From positions 1 to 64,000 of the forward strand of contig UQKM01000013.1 in assembly GCA_900541685.1 (NCBI GenBank): a stretch of DNA of 64,000 bases. The letters run 5' to 3'. Source of the DNA: an uncultured Collinsella sp. GTDB taxonomy: Bacteria; Actinomycetota; Coriobacteriia; Coriobacteriales; Coriobacteriaceae. Both the position numbers and the translations under genes were made by a program. The notes beneath the pieces are model-generated. The model did no database searches, was not told the origin of the DNA, and saw nothing but the letters and a program-made list of their open reading frames with translations. How positions within the stretch are numbered: the stretch's first letter is position 1; each line of letters starts with the position of its first letter. This document shows, one piece after another, positions 1-9,181 of this stretch.

Positions 1-32
1 TTTTTAGTGCCCTCGGATTGGGTCATAGTGTC

Positions 33-85
33 TGTCGTTGCCAAAACATCGGCGTTGCCTTGGCCGTCAATAGTCATTGGGGACG
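33..85. repeat. Intergenic repeat family D, copy 1
   Basis: This stretch at the window edge resembles 39428-39485 with gaps and substitutions. The shared core reads roughly TCAAAATATCGGTGTTG followed by CTTGGC and ends in GGGGACG. No protein reading was evident. It may be the decayed end of a larger intergenic element cut by the window edge. The rest of 1-206 shows only the ribosome-binding site of the next gene. Confidence 0.4.
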
Positions 86-206
86 TTCTTAAACGACTAC
101 CCAACGGCTATTGAGCACATGGCTCGCATGGCAGCCGTCTCTTTTATGTTTCCTTTAGCCGTTGCTGCCTAGGATGGGGGTTAGTCGATAGGAAGGGAGC
201 ACCGGG

Positions 207-1775
207 ATGGACGATGCGAGCGAGCGCGCAATCGAAAAGGACATGCTCGATCAGTTCAATTACTTTGATGATGAGGACGAGGAGCTGATCGACCGTCGCG
301 AGCCAGCGCCGCTTGATTCCTTTGATCTGGTCGATGAAGAGGCTGATGAGGTTGAGGGTGAATCAGTGGAGCCCCCACAGTCTTCGCGCCTTGACTCGCT
401 GCTTTCGAGAGCCCCCATGCACCACGGTGTTCGTGCCGGCGCACTCCATATGAAAACAGACTGGCACCAGATCGTGACGGCAGGCGATGAGCTTGCCGTC
501 GATGCGCCGCTCACCGATAAGTCATCCATCATCTGCCGCACCGGTATGCTTATGCTCGCGAGCGGAACGGGTGCCTGGCGTGTACGCGATACCATGAATC
601 GCGTTGCCGCCGTACTCGGTGTCACCGTCCACGTTGACTTAAGTCTTCTGTCGTTTGAGTGCACCTGCATCGAAGATGGCCACTGCTTTAACGAGGTTGT
701 CAGCCTGCCCACAACGGGAGTCAATACCCATCGCATTTGGATGATGGAGAGCTTCCTAAAGGAAATCGAGACGTATGGGCGCCGGTTTACCGTGCACGAA
801 TACCACGAGATGCTCAAGACCGTTGAGAGTTCAAAACCCGATTACTCTCCCTGGCAACAGGGCCTTGCGGCAGCTTGTGCTTGCGGCGCCTTCGTCTTTT
901 TGCTCGGCGGCGGCCCTATCGAGATGGCCTGCGCATTCGTAGGCGCTGGTGTTGGCAACTTTGCTCGCTCTCATATTCTCAAGCAGGGTCTTGGCCAGTT
1001 TAGCGCGCTGACGATTGGCGTTGCGCTCGCTTGCGTTTCGTATCTGCTGGCATTGCTCGGCCTTGGCCAGGTCGTACCGGGGGCAATGTCGCACCAAGAA
1101 GGCTATATCGGCGCCATGCTCTTTGTGATTCCCGGCTTTCCCCTCATTACGGCAGGCCTCGACATCGCTAAGCTCGATATGCGAAGCGGCATTGAGCGTC
1201 TTTCGTATGCCGTGTCGATTATTGTGATGGCGACCCTTGTGGGCTGGATGGTTGCAGAGTGTGTGGGGCTGGCACCGGATGATTTTGCCCCGCTCGGCCT
1301 TTCGCCGCTTGCCCTTACGCTCCTGCGCGTGGTGATGAGCTTCGTTGGCGTATTCGGCTTCTCGGTGATGTTCAACAGCCCGGTAAAGATGGCCGCGGCA
1401 GCTGGGCTGATCGGCGCCGTGTCCAATACCTTGCGCCTTACGCTCGTCGATGCGCCGGCGCTGTTTCCCTTTCTGGGCCTGAGCGTAGGTATGCCTCCCG
1501 AGGCGGCAGCGTTTATTGGCGCGCTGGTATCGGGGCTGCTCGCGAGCTTAGCCGAAATCAAGCTCACCTACCCACGTATCGCCCTCACGGTGCCATCGAT
1601 TGTCATTATGGTGCCGGGCTTGTATCTGTATCGCTCGATGTATTACATGTGCACCTTCGACACGGTCAATATGCTCGGCTGGTTTGTGCGTGCAGTGCTC
1701 ATCGTGGCGTTTTTGCCCGTTGGCCTGGGTGTGGCGCGTACGCTCACCGACCCTCGCTGGCGCCACACCAGCTAA
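207..1775 (+). CDS. Threonine/serine exporter family protein (ThrE type)
   Basis: Probable inner-membrane exporter of threonine and serine. The 522-residue protein has an acidic, probably disordered N-terminus (about 1-65). A soluble domain (about 85-210) with a CTC-IEDGHC-type segment matches the DUF1212/ThrE N-terminal family. About ten hydrophobic helices follow (about 215-515), which fits the fused ThrE plus ThrE_2 arrangement. The start is supported by AAGGGAG seven bases upstream. It stands alone, followed by a long palindrome (1810-1867) that could end its transcript. Substrate specificity is inferred from family only. Confidence 0.8.
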   Translation: MDDASERAIEKDMLDQFNYFDDEDEELIDRREPAPLDSFDLVDEEADEVEGESVEPPQSSRLDSLLSRAPMHHGVRAGALHMKTDWHQIVTAGDELAVDAPLTDKSSIICRTGMLMLASGTGAWRVRDTMNRVAAVLGVTVHVDLSLLSFECTCIEDGHCFNEVVSLPTTGVNTHRIWMMESFLKEIETYGRRFTVHEYHEMLKTVESSKPDYSPWQQGLAAACACGAFVFLLGGGPIEMACAFVGAGVGNFARSHILKQGLGQFSALTIGVALACVSYLLALLGLGQVVPGAMSHQEGYIGAMLFVIPGFPLITAGLDIAKLDMRSGIERLSYAVSIIVMATLVGWMVAECVGLAPDDFAPLGLSPLALTLLRVVMSFVGVFGFSVMFNSPVKMAAAAGLIGAVSNTLRLTLVDAPALFPFLGLSVGMPPEAAAFIGALVSGLLASLAEIKLTYPRIALTVPSIVIMVPGLYLYRSMYYMCTFDTVNMLGWFVRAVLIVAFLPVGLGVARTLTDPRWRHTS

Positions 1776-1809
1776 TTGGTGCAAATGAAACTGATCCGCA
1801 AAACATGAA

Positions 1810-1867
1810 CGTGGATAATCTCCCGTTTTTGGCCTGTTTACGGGCTCAAAACGGGAGATTATCCACG
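1810..1867. repeat. Palindromic repeat family A, copy 1
   Basis: Perfect 20-bp inverted arms, 1810-1829 and 1848-1867, start with CGTGGATAATCTCCCG and enclose an 18-base loop. The same sequence recurs at 19376-19456 and in damaged form at 15291-15355. A further half copy (ATCCACGCTCG) lies at 1884-1900. It may act as a terminator for the exporter gene, but there is no T-run. Confidence 0.75.
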
Positions 1868-2011
1868 CTCGTGGAATGGGTGTCCGAAAATCCACGCTCG
1901 TTGGGCCGATGCAGACGCACCTGGCAATTCCTTTTTTGTAGACGTTGTCGTATGGCTGCATGCGGAAAAGGCCCCAGCGGTTAACATATACTCCATATGG
2001 GTAAAGAGACC

Positions 2012-2044
2012 AAAGCGCCGCCACGAGTGGCGCTTTGCGTTTTA
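2012..2044 (+). terminator. Terminator-like hairpin just upstream of clpC
   Basis: AAAGCGCC pairs with GGCGCTTT, followed by GCGTTTTAAAA. It lies 30 bases before the clpC start, inside the probable leader, so it could be an attenuator or the end of an upstream transcript. Confidence 0.5.
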
Positions 2045-2073
2045 AAAAACTAGCTCGTCTAAGAGGAACTAGC

Positions 2074-4716
2074 ATGTTAGACCGTTTTACCGATCGCGCG
2101 CGTAAGGTCATGTCCATGGCCAAGCAAGAAGCGCTCGATCTTCACTCAAATAAGGTGGGTACCGAGCACCTGCTGCTCGCACTCGCCAAGGAGGACGAGG
2201 GCATTGCCGCCGAGGCTCTGCGTTCGCTCGACATCTCCTACGATGACATCATGGACACGCTCAAAGAGGTCCAGACCACGGTTCCCGAGCCCAGTGAGGA
2301 GACCGAGGCGGCCAAGCTCGCCTTTACGCCGCTCGTCATTAGCGTGATGGAGCGTTCATTCCGCGTGGCGCGTGAGAACAACCAGACCTACGTGTCGACC
2401 GAGCACTTGCTGATCGGCATCGTCGAAGAGGGCAACGGCATGGCCATGGACATCCTCATGCGCCTGGGCGTGTCGTCCGCCTCCATCAAAAAGGCTATCG
2501 AGAAACTCACTGCCAAGGACCAGGACAAGAAGCGTCCGCTCGCCGGTGCCGGTGCTGGTCGTCCCGGTGCGGGCCTGCCGTTCTTTAGCGGCTCGGATGC
2601 CTCTCAGCAAAAGGGGAGTGGCACCGATACGCTTAAGCAGTTCGCGACCAACCTCACGCAGAAGGCGCGCGACGGCGAGCTCGACCCTGTAATTGGTCGC
2701 GAAAAGGAAGTCCAGCGTATGATGGAAATTCTTTCGCGCCGCACCAAGAACAACCCGCTTATCCTGGGCGACCCCGGCGTGGGCAAGACGGCCATCGTCG
2801 AGGGCCTGGCACAGCAAGTCGCTGCCGGCAATGTGCCCGAGAACCTTATGAACCAGAACATCTGGACGCTTGACCTGCCGGGTCTTGTCGCGGGCGCCAA
2901 GTATCGCGGTGAGTTTGAGGAGCGCCTCAAGAACGTGATCCAGGAGGCGACCGAGGCCGACGACGTCATTCTGTTTATCGACGAGATGCACACCATCATC
3001 GGTGCCGGTTCTGCCGAGGGGTCCATCGATGCAAGCTCCATGCTCAAGCCCGTGCTCGCGCGTGGTGCCTTCCAGATTATCGGCGCCACCACGGCCGAGG
3101 AATTCCGCAAGTACCTCACCAAGGACCCAGCCTTCGAGCGTCGCTTCCAGACCATCGATGTCGAGGAGCCGAGCGTCGAGGACACGGTCAAGATCCTGAC
3201 TGCGCTCAAGCCGCGCTACGAGGAGCACCACCACGTGCGTTACACGCAGGGTGCCATCGAGGCCGCTGCGAACCTCTCCAACCGCTACATTCAGGATCGC
3301 TTCCTGCCCGATAAGGCCATCGACCTCATTGACGAGGCCGGTGCCCGCGCTCGCATCGCCGCGAATCGCGCACCCGAGCCGGTGCGCGAGGCCGAGCATC
3401 GCATCGAGGAACTCAAGGCTGCCGCACAGGAGGCTACCGAGAGCGACGACATGAACAAGGCCGCCGAGATCACCGAGCAGCAGAAGGCCGCCGAGATTGA
3501 ACTCGCCGAAGCCAAGGCCGCCTGGACCGCTGAGCTCGACGCCAGCCCGCTCACCATCGACGTGAGTCAGATTGCCGACATCGTGTCCGTGACCTCTGGC
3601 GTGCCGGTTTCCTCGCTCACCGAGAGCGAGAGCCGTCGCCTGCTGCAGACCGAAAGTGTGCTCAAGACCCGCATTATCGGCCAGGACGAGGCCGTCGAGG
3701 CCGTCGCCAAGGCCGTGCGCCGCAGCCGTTCGCCGCTCAAGGACCCGCGTCGCCCCGGCGGCAGCTTTATCTTCCTGGGTCCCACCGGCACAGGCAAGAC
3801 CGAGCTCGCCAAGACGCTCGCCGAGTACCTCTTTGGCAGCAAGGACGCGCTCATCAGCTTCGACATGTCGGAGTTCGGCAGCGAGTTCGAGGTCTCCAAG
3901 CTTATCGGTAGCCCTCCGGGCTACGTCGGTCACGACGAGGGCGGTCAGCTTACCAAGGCCGTTCGTCGTCACCCGTATTCGGTCGTGCTGTTCGACGAGA
4001 TCGAGAAGGCGCACCCCGACATCTTCAACATCCTGCTGCAGGTGCTGGAGGAGGGCCGCCTGACTGATAGCCAGGGCAAGACGGTCGACTTCCGCAATAC
4101 CGTGATCATCATGACGTCCAACGTGGGCGCCCGCGAGATTGCGCAGGATGCGAGCGTGGGCTTTGGCACCACCGGCGAGCAGGGTCTCACGTCGAGCGAG
4201 ATCCGCGGCCGCGCGATGGGCGAGCTCAAGCGCCTGTTCCGCCCCGAGCTGCTCAACCGCATCGACGACATCGTGGTGTTCCAGAAGCTCTCGGGCGAGA
4301 ACCTGACCAAGATCGCTCACCTGCTGGTGGACGATCTGCGCCAGCGCCTGATTGCCAACGGCATGAACATCAAGCTCACCGATGCGGCCTATGACAAGAT
4401 CGTGGCCGAGGGCACCGACCTCACCAACGGTGCGCGTCCGCTGCGCCGTGCTATTCAAAAGCTCATCGAGGACCCGCTGTCCGAGGAGCTTCTGGCCGGC
4501 GAGTGGGGTGAGGGCGATACCGTCCTGTGCGACGTGGCCGATGGCAAGTTTGTCTTTAGCCATGGCACGGGCGAGATCCCGGCACCGCGTCCGGCAGGTA
4601 CGCTCGGTGGCGATACCACCCCGGCGGCACCGCACACTGGCAGCGCCGCGCCTGTGAGTAGTGGCGTGACCTCGGGCCCCGGCGGTATGATGCAAGCTGG
4701 CTCCGGCGCGCTGTAG
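2074..4716 (+). CDS. clpC: ATP-dependent Clp protease ATP-binding subunit ClpC
   Basis: Hsp100 unfoldase that delivers proteins to ClpP in the cytoplasm. The 880 residues begin MLDRFTDRARKVMSMA, typical of ClpC. Two Clp_N repeats are followed by AAA1 (GDPGVGKTAIVEG, Walker B ILFIDEMHT), a coiled middle segment, AAA2 (GPTGTGKTELAK, VVLFDEIEKAH) and a Gly/Ala/Pro-rich tail of about 50 residues that is probably lineage-specific. The start at 2074 is chosen over an upstream in-frame codon because AAGAGGA precedes it and the family N-terminus begins here. No ctsR or mcsAB lies next to it. A terminator follows at 4742. Confidence 0.96.
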   Translation: MLDRFTDRARKVMSMAKQEALDLHSNKVGTEHLLLALAKEDEGIAAEALRSLDISYDDIMDTLKEVQTTVPEPSEETEAAKLAFTPLVISVMERSFRVARENNQTYVSTEHLLIGIVEEGNGMAMDILMRLGVSSASIKKAIEKLTAKDQDKKRPLAGAGAGRPGAGLPFFSGSDASQQKGSGTDTLKQFATNLTQKARDGELDPVIGREKEVQRMMEILSRRTKNNPLILGDPGVGKTAIVEGLAQQVAAGNVPENLMNQNIWTLDLPGLVAGAKYRGEFEERLKNVIQEATEADDVILFIDEMHTIIGAGSAEGSIDASSMLKPVLARGAFQIIGATTAEEFRKYLTKDPAFERRFQTIDVEEPSVEDTVKILTALKPRYEEHHHVRYTQGAIEAAANLSNRYIQDRFLPDKAIDLIDEAGARARIAANRAPEPVREAEHRIEELKAAAQEATESDDMNKAAEITEQQKAAEIELAEAKAAWTAELDASPLTIDVSQIADIVSVTSGVPVSSLTESESRRLLQTESVLKTRIIGQDEAVEAVAKAVRRSRSPLKDPRRPGGSFIFLGPTGTGKTELAKTLAEYLFGSKDALISFDMSEFGSEFEVSKLIGSPPGYVGHDEGGQLTKAVRRHPYSVVLFDEIEKAHPDIFNILLQVLEEGRLTDSQGKTVDFRNTVIIMTSNVGAREIAQDASVGFGTTGEQGLTSSEIRGRAMGELKRLFRPELLNRIDDIVVFQKLSGENLTKIAHLLVDDLRQRLIANGMNIKLTDAAYDKIVAEGTDLTNGARPLRRAIQKLIEDPLSEELLAGEWGEGDTVLCDVADGKFVFSHGTGEIPAPRPAGTLGGDTTPAAPHTGSAAPVSSGVTSGPGGMMQAGSGAL

Positions 4717-4741
4717 GGCGTGGCGACAATTTGATACGCTC

Positions 4742-4775
4742 AATCGAGGCGCTCTGGCAAGGGCGCCTCGATTTG
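4742..4775 (+). terminator. Intrinsic terminator after clpC
   Basis: AATCGAGGCGC pairs with GCGCCTCGATT over a 10-base loop, followed by a short T-run. It lies 25 bases after the clpC stop. Confidence 0.8.
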
Positions 4776-4930
4776 TAGAGCTGCGGTGATTGTGACCGTT
4801 ACGCTATACGGTCCACCGTTAGCCGATGATGCAAGGGCGCTCGGCGTTTTCGACTGGTTTATGCACGCAAAGTCTGGGAATATACAAGTCGCATATCTTA
4901 CTGTCTAACCAGTTGCGCCAAGGAGGCACC

Positions 4931-6388
4931 ATGGACTACAAGATTACCGGCTACGAGCCCGCTCAGCTGTTCCATTTCTTTGAGGAGGTCAGCGCGATCC
5001 CCCGTGGGTCTGGCAACGAGAAGGGCATCAGCGATTTCCTGGTTGCGTTTGCCAAGGAGCGCGGCCTCGACGTGTATCAGGACGAGGTCTACAACGTCAT
5101 CATTCGCAAGCCCGCATCTGCCGGTGCCGAGAATGCCCCGACCGTGATGCTGCAGGGCCACATCGATATGGTGTGCGACAAGTTGGGCTCCGTTGAGCAC
5201 GACTTTACGACCGACGGTATCGACCTGGTCGTCAAGGACGGCGTCCTCACCGCTAACGGCACCACCCTGGGCGCCGACAACGGCATTGCTGTCGCTCTGA
5301 TGCTTACCGTGCTCAACGACGATTCGATTGCTCATCCGGCCCTCGAGTGCGTGTTCACCACCGACGAGGAGACTGGTCTGGTTGGCGCTGAGACGCTCGA
5401 CAAGTCCCAGATCAGCGCCCGCACCATGATTAACCTTGACTCCGAGGAAGAGGGCGTTGCCACCGTCAGCTGCGCCGGCGGCGTCGTCGTTACCTACACC
5501 TGCCCCATCGCGCGCGAGCACAAGACCGGTAGCACCCTCACGCTCGACATCTCCGGCCTGCTGGGCGGCCACTCCGGCAGCGATATCCACCTGGAGCGCG
5601 GCAACGGCAACCTCATCATGGCCCGCATCATCGACCGCCTGATGGTTGCCGGCGAGCCCGCCATCGTGAGCTTTAACGGCGGCACCAAGGACAACGCCAT
5701 CAACCGTGAGTGCAAGGCTGTTCTGGTCTATGCCGACCACGCTGCCGCCGAGGCCGCGGCCCAGATCGCAAAGGACATCATCGCCGACGTCACTGCCGAG
5801 CTCGAGGTCTTCGACCCCGGCTTTACCTGCACCGTCGAGATTGCCGACGACGCCGAGGTCGAGGCCATGGACCAGAAGTCCGCGCTTGCCCTCATCCGCG
5901 CCCTGCGTCTTGCCCCTAACGGCGTGATTCGCCGCAACGTCGCCACCGACGGCTCCGTCGAGGTTTCCTCCAACATCGGTGTGGTTGCCACCTCTGACGA
6001 CGAGGTTAAGATCATGCTTTCCCCGCGCTCCTCGATCACCTCGCTGCAGAACGAGTTCAAGGATCGTTTGCAGACGCTTGCCGATGTCCTGGGCTTCGAC
6101 GCCAAGTTTGAGTTCGAGTATCCCGGCTGGAGCTATGCCGAACATTCGCCGGTCCGCGACGTCTTTGTCGAGAGCTATCGCGAGCTCTTTGGCTCCGAGC
6201 TGCGCATCGAGTCCATTCACGCCGGCCTTGAGTGCGGCCTGTTTGCCGAGGCCCTGCACGGCCTGGACGCCATCGCCGTGGGCCCGACGCTCTCCGATGT
6301 CCACACCCCGGACGAGAGCATGGAGCTCGCTTCTGCCGAGCGCTTCTACGAGCTGCTCATCGACGTGCTCAAGCGCCTCGCCGCGTAA
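4931..6388 (+). CDS. pepD: Aminoacyl-histidine dipeptidase (M20 family)
   Basis: Cytoplasmic metallo-dipeptidase (PepD/carnosinase-like) that releases histidine-containing and other dipeptides. The 485 residues carry the M20 metal-ligand segments QGHIDMV, LGADNGI and DEETGL, plus the dimerisation insert and a C-terminal HAGLECG-type segment. The start at 4931 follows AGGAGG with good spacing; an in-frame start 105 bases upstream lacks a ribosome-binding site and adds residues unlike the family. It is transcribed alone and ends in a strong hairpin shared with the convergent hipA. Confidence 0.92.
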   Translation: MDYKITGYEPAQLFHFFEEVSAIPRGSGNEKGISDFLVAFAKERGLDVYQDEVYNVIIRKPASAGAENAPTVMLQGHIDMVCDKLGSVEHDFTTDGIDLVVKDGVLTANGTTLGADNGIAVALMLTVLNDDSIAHPALECVFTTDEETGLVGAETLDKSQISARTMINLDSEEEGVATVSCAGGVVVTYTCPIAREHKTGSTLTLDISGLLGGHSGSDIHLERGNGNLIMARIIDRLMVAGEPAIVSFNGGTKDNAINRECKAVLVYADHAAAEAAAQIAKDIIADVTAELEVFDPGFTCTVEIADDAEVEAMDQKSALALIRALRLAPNGVIRRNVATDGSVEVSSNIGVVATSDDEVKIMLSPRSSITSLQNEFKDRLQTLADVLGFDAKFEFEYPGWSYAEHSPVRDVFVESYRELFGSELRIESIHAGLECGLFAEALHGLDAIAVGPTLSDVHTPDESMELASAERFYELLIDVLKRLAA

Positions 6389-6443
6389 AGGTTGCGCTAG
6401 CAGCAGCCCGAGCCACGTGCTAGCGGATTGCAAATGACATTAC

Positions 6444-6487
6444 GAGAGGGGGGCACCCGAGCTTTTGCGACGGGTGCCCCCTCTCTT
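6444..6487. terminator. Bidirectional terminator between pepD and hipA
   Basis: GAGAGGGGGGCACCCG pairs with CGGGTGCCCCCTCTC across an 11-base loop, with TTCTTCT on the pepD side. It lies between two convergent genes. Confidence 0.85.
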
Positions 6488-6515
6488 CTTCTGGGAAATA
6501 GGAAATTGCGGGCGT

Positions 6516-7820
6516 CTAGCCCATATCCGCCTTGATGAGGTCGAGGGTGCGCTGGCAGTTTTCGCGGACGGGGCCGAGCATATGCTCGCGTAGGTCCGCC
6601 ATGCCGGGCAGGTCGGCGTATTCGTCCATGACTTCTTCCATGCAAATGGGTACCTCGTAGGCGAGGTCCATCATGGTCGCAAAGCAAAACTTCTCGGATA
6701 GCCCGGCATCGGTGAGCGCCGCCTCCAGCGCGGGGCCGCCCATACCGTGGTATCGGCGGATCGCGTTGGGCCCGATGCGCCCCACACGGCTTTCTCCGCC
6801 AACGCTCATGGCAAGGCGCGCCCGACGTCGCATGCGCTCATATGCCAAACCCGATGCCACGTCGTACATGGGTGCGAGCGCCGCGTTTGTGCCTTTGCCT
6901 AGGATGAGCGAGTAATTCTTAGCGTGTGCATCGGGCGCTCCGATAATGGCGTTATAGAACAACATATAGGTAAAAAGCACAAGATTCATATGGTGGGGGA
7001 CCGTGCTGATCAGTCGTTCTTGAATGTCTCGCGTTGTTGGCCCTCCATCGGCGGTGTATTTCTGGCTCGGCAATACACCGAGTGCCTGGCAAAAGTCCTC
7101 TTGATGCAGCCTTTCGACACTTCCGCTGCTATTGACCCTTCTGTCGTAGCGCTCAACGATGAGTGCGGCTTCGTCTTCAAATGTGCAATAGGAGACGTTG
7201 GCGGTTGGAATGCCAACACGCTGAGCCGTTTTCATGCAGACGAATTCGTTTAAGGCCTGATGTTTGAACCCAACGACACCATTTTTGAAGATATGGGTAG
7301 TGGGGGACGACCCTAGACATTCGCACCATTGGCCGTCATGCCAGGCTAGTGCAAATTTGCCTTGGTTGCCGCCCAGGGACCAGCTTTCGTTGGAGCCCAT
7401 CCATGTTTCACTTTCGTCATCGCGAATTGCTTTGAGTCTGCGAGCAATTTGAGAATTGGTAAGCGGGCGGTATGTCGAGATTCTGCTGTGGGCAGCATCT
7501 AATTGATCGATTTGACAAAACTGAACGGCGCCCGCGCAGTCAAGACCGATATGACGCAAGAGGGCGACAGGGTTATTGGAAGCAACGTCATACTCGGCGG
7601 CAATAGCGCGCCGCTGCTCTTGACTGTCAGGCAAAAGGCCAAATAAGAACGGGCGGACGATGCTATGACTATACGTGCGATTGGAAAGCGGCATTGTAAG
7701 CGATAGCGGTGCCCCGCAATAGGTTGGAGCGTACGCAAAGCTGCAGAGTCCTTGCTTGTCTTGTCGGAGTGTGCCGGCGATTTCGCCACAAATGAGGGTC
7801 GTAAGTTCCATCACTGCCAT
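6516..7820 (-). CDS. hipA: HipA-family serine/threonine kinase toxin
   Basis: Toxin of a type II toxin-antitoxin pair; characterised HipA kinases phosphorylate glutamyl-tRNA synthetase or other targets and induce growth arrest. Over 434 residues one sees the glycine-rich regulatory loop SLGGNQGKFAL (148-158), IVERYDR (221-227), the catalytic segment GAPDAHAKN (294-302) and the metal-binding MYDVAS (318-323). All kinase motifs look intact, so activity is plausible. The start abuts the hipB stop with no gap; a second Met three codons in is an alternative start. Its own target is unknown. Confidence 0.88.
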   Translation of the reverse strand: MAVMELTTLICGEIAGTLRQDKQGLCSFAYAPTYCGAPLSLTMPLSNRTYSHSIVRPFLFGLLPDSQEQRRAIAAEYDVASNNPVALLRHIGLDCAGAVQFCQIDQLDAAHSRISTYRPLTNSQIARRLKAIRDDESETWMGSNESWSLGGNQGKFALAWHDGQWCECLGSSPTTHIFKNGVVGFKHQALNEFVCMKTAQRVGIPTANVSYCTFEDEAALIVERYDRRVNSSGSVERLHQEDFCQALGVLPSQKYTADGGPTTRDIQERLISTVPHHMNLVLFTYMLFYNAIIGAPDAHAKNYSLILGKGTNAALAPMYDVASGLAYERMRRRARLAMSVGGESRVGRIGPNAIRRYHGMGGPALEAALTDAGLSEKFCFATMMDLAYEVPICMEEVMDEYADLPGMADLREHMLGPVRENCQRTLDLIKADMG

Positions 7821-8252
7821 TTATTTCACAACCTTACACCCAAAGGAGAGATTCGAAGTGCTGGAAAGGCCTTGCTCGGCTGCGATTTGGGCCAGCAAGG
7901 CACCGTAGGAGGATGGCGTTCCTTGTCGAGGAGGCCGTCTGCCTACGTTTGGCTTTGGCAGGGTATTTGAGCTTGCGATAGGGAGGTCTGCTGCCGTCGT
8001 TGGTTGTTCGGTGTGTGATGCGATGGAGTCGTTATTGATTTGCACAAAGAGACCTATGCCGAGTGCGTTAAAGACGGTCAGCAACTTGTCGAGTCGAATG
8101 CCGGTGGCGTCTCCTAGCTCGAGCGATGCGAGCAGGCGCTCCGAAACACCGGCCTTTTTGGCGAGGGCGGCACGGGTGAAACCCTGAGTCTCGCGTGCCT
8201 GGCGCACGTAGATGCCAGCTTGGCGCGGTGTGGTGATGGGAAGGTTATCCAC
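7821..8252 (-). CDS. hipB: HipB-family antitoxin, HTH transcriptional regulator
   Basis: Antitoxin and autorepressor partner of HipA. The 143 residues have a Cro/C1-type helix-turn-helix at about 11-65 (GFTRAALAKKAGVSERLLAS). A longer, low-complexity C-terminal tail than in E. coli HipB (88 residues) follows. The start is GTG at 8252, supported by AGGAG a few bases upstream in the message. The palindromes at 8267-8336 lie directly upstream and are the expected operators. Confidence 0.85.
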   Translation of the reverse strand: MDNLPITTPRQAGIYVRQARETQGFTRAALAKKAGVSERLLASLELGDATGIRLDKLLTVFNALGIGLFVQINNDSIASHTEQPTTAADLPIASSNTLPKPNVGRRPPRQGTPSSYGALLAQIAAEQGLSSTSNLSFGCKVVK

Positions 8253-8266
8253 GGCGATCTCCTAAC

Positions 8267-8336
8267 GTGCAGACTTTTGCATATCAGTATGACATGCAAA
8301 AGTCTGCACGAAAAGGCATTATGCAAAACTCTGCAT
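8267..8336. promoter_or_regulatory. Probable HipB operator array
   Basis: GTGCAGACTTTTGCAT (8267-8282) and ATGCAAAAGTCTGCAC (8294-8309) are perfect 16-base inverted arms around an 11-base centre. A third related box, ATGCAAAACTCTGCAT, occupies 8321-8336 and is itself nearly palindromic. They lie immediately 5' of hipB, where an antitoxin autorepressor would bind. Confidence 0.75.
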
Positions 8337-8376
8337 GAGACCGCTACATTGACGTTGGCTTATGAGAGGCGTTTTT

Positions 8377-8955
8377 TTATATCGCGAGAATCCCCAGATG
8401 CTCAAGTAAGATCTTAAGCCCGATGAGGATGAGCACGACGCCGCCCACGATGGTGGCGGGTTTTTCGTAGCGCGCGCCAAAGGTGTGGCCGATCACTACG
8501 CCGGCGACGGAGAAGATAAACGTTGTGACGCCGATAAGCGATACAGCGGGAACGATGTAAACCGAGAGCGCCGCAAATGAGATGCCCACGGCCAGGGCGT
8601 CGATTGAGGTGGCGATGGCGAGGATCAGGTACTCGCCCAGGTCAATCTTTTCGGCATCCTTGCCGTCGCCTTCATCCTCGTCCTCGGTAAAGGCCTCCCA
8701 CAGCATTTTGCCGCCAATGAAGGCGAGCAGGATAAAGGCGATCCAGTGGTCGATGGGGCCGATGATGCCCATAAACTGGCTGCCAAGCGTCCATCCGATC
8801 ACGGGCATGACGGCCTGGAAGCCGCCAAAGAACAGGCCGAGCACTACGGCGACCTTAAGGTTGATCTTCTTCATGCCAAGGCCCTTGCAGATGGATACGG
8901 CAAAGGCGTCCATCGAAAGGCCAACGGCGAGCAGCACGAGCTCTGCGAGTCCCAT
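8377..8955 (-). CDS. mntP: Manganese efflux pump MntP
   Basis: Small integral membrane protein (192 residues, about six helices) of the YebN/DUF204 family, which exports Mn(II). Diagnostic conserved segments are GLSMDAFAVS near the N-terminus and the repeat ATSIDALAVG in the second half, each with the acidic residue expected inside the membrane. An acidic DEDEGD loop separates the halves. The start codon sits inside a long potential hairpin (8955-9018) that may control translation. Confidence 0.9.
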   Translation of the reverse strand: MGLAELVLLAVGLSMDAFAVSICKGLGMKKINLKVAVVLGLFFGGFQAVMPVIGWTLGSQFMGIIGPIDHWIAFILLAFIGGKMLWEAFTEDEDEGDGKDAEKIDLGEYLILAIATSIDALAVGISFAALSVYIVPAVSLIGVTTFIFSVAGVVIGHTFGARYEKPATIVGGVVLILIGLKILLEHLGILAI

Positions 8956-9018
8956 AGTCTGGCTCCCTCTCTGCGGGCGGGCCCGCGTGTACCTCTTGGG
9001 GGAGCAACATAAAGACTA
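8955..9018 (-). promoter_or_regulatory. Structured mntP leader covering its ribosome-binding site
   Basis: Read on the mRNA strand, three nested pairs form one extended hairpin: TAGTCT (9018-9013) with AGACTA (8960-8955), GCTCCC (9005-9000) with GGGAGC (8967-8962), and GCGGGC (8986-8981) with GCCCGC (8978-8973). The GGGAG Shine-Dalgarno and the A of the mntP ATG lie inside. It does not show the yybP-ykoY manganese riboswitch consensus that I know. Confidence 0.55.
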
Positions 9019-9181
9019 ACCTTGGCACATGGTTGAGTGGGTAGTCAAAAGAGCCCGTCCCAAATTAGCTATCTTAGCGGTGTTCGCTCATTCTGTAAGC
9101 ATCGGATTTCGCGAGCGCCGCGGGGACAAACCGTGAGAAACTATTTAGCGTTTATGGAGCGTATACGATGGGAGCGATGCC

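Noticed and set aside
1810..1900. DnaA boxes or a replication origin in the TTATCCACG arms
   Set aside because: The sequence differs from TTATCCACA at the last base, occurs only as inverted repeat arms, and is not near dnaA or dnaN; it belongs to a dispersed repeat family.
2356..4743. 795-codon open frame on the minus strand of clpC
   Set aside because: Composition mirrors clpC codons in a GC-rich gene, it has no ribosome-binding site or recognisable motif, and clpC is certain. Similar long antisense frames over pepD, cysS, rpoB and tuf were dismissed for the same reason.
8955..9018. yybP-ykoY manganese riboswitch before mntP
   Set aside because: The conserved loop sequences of that riboswitch are not visible, and the leader is too short; only a simple extended hairpin is supported.
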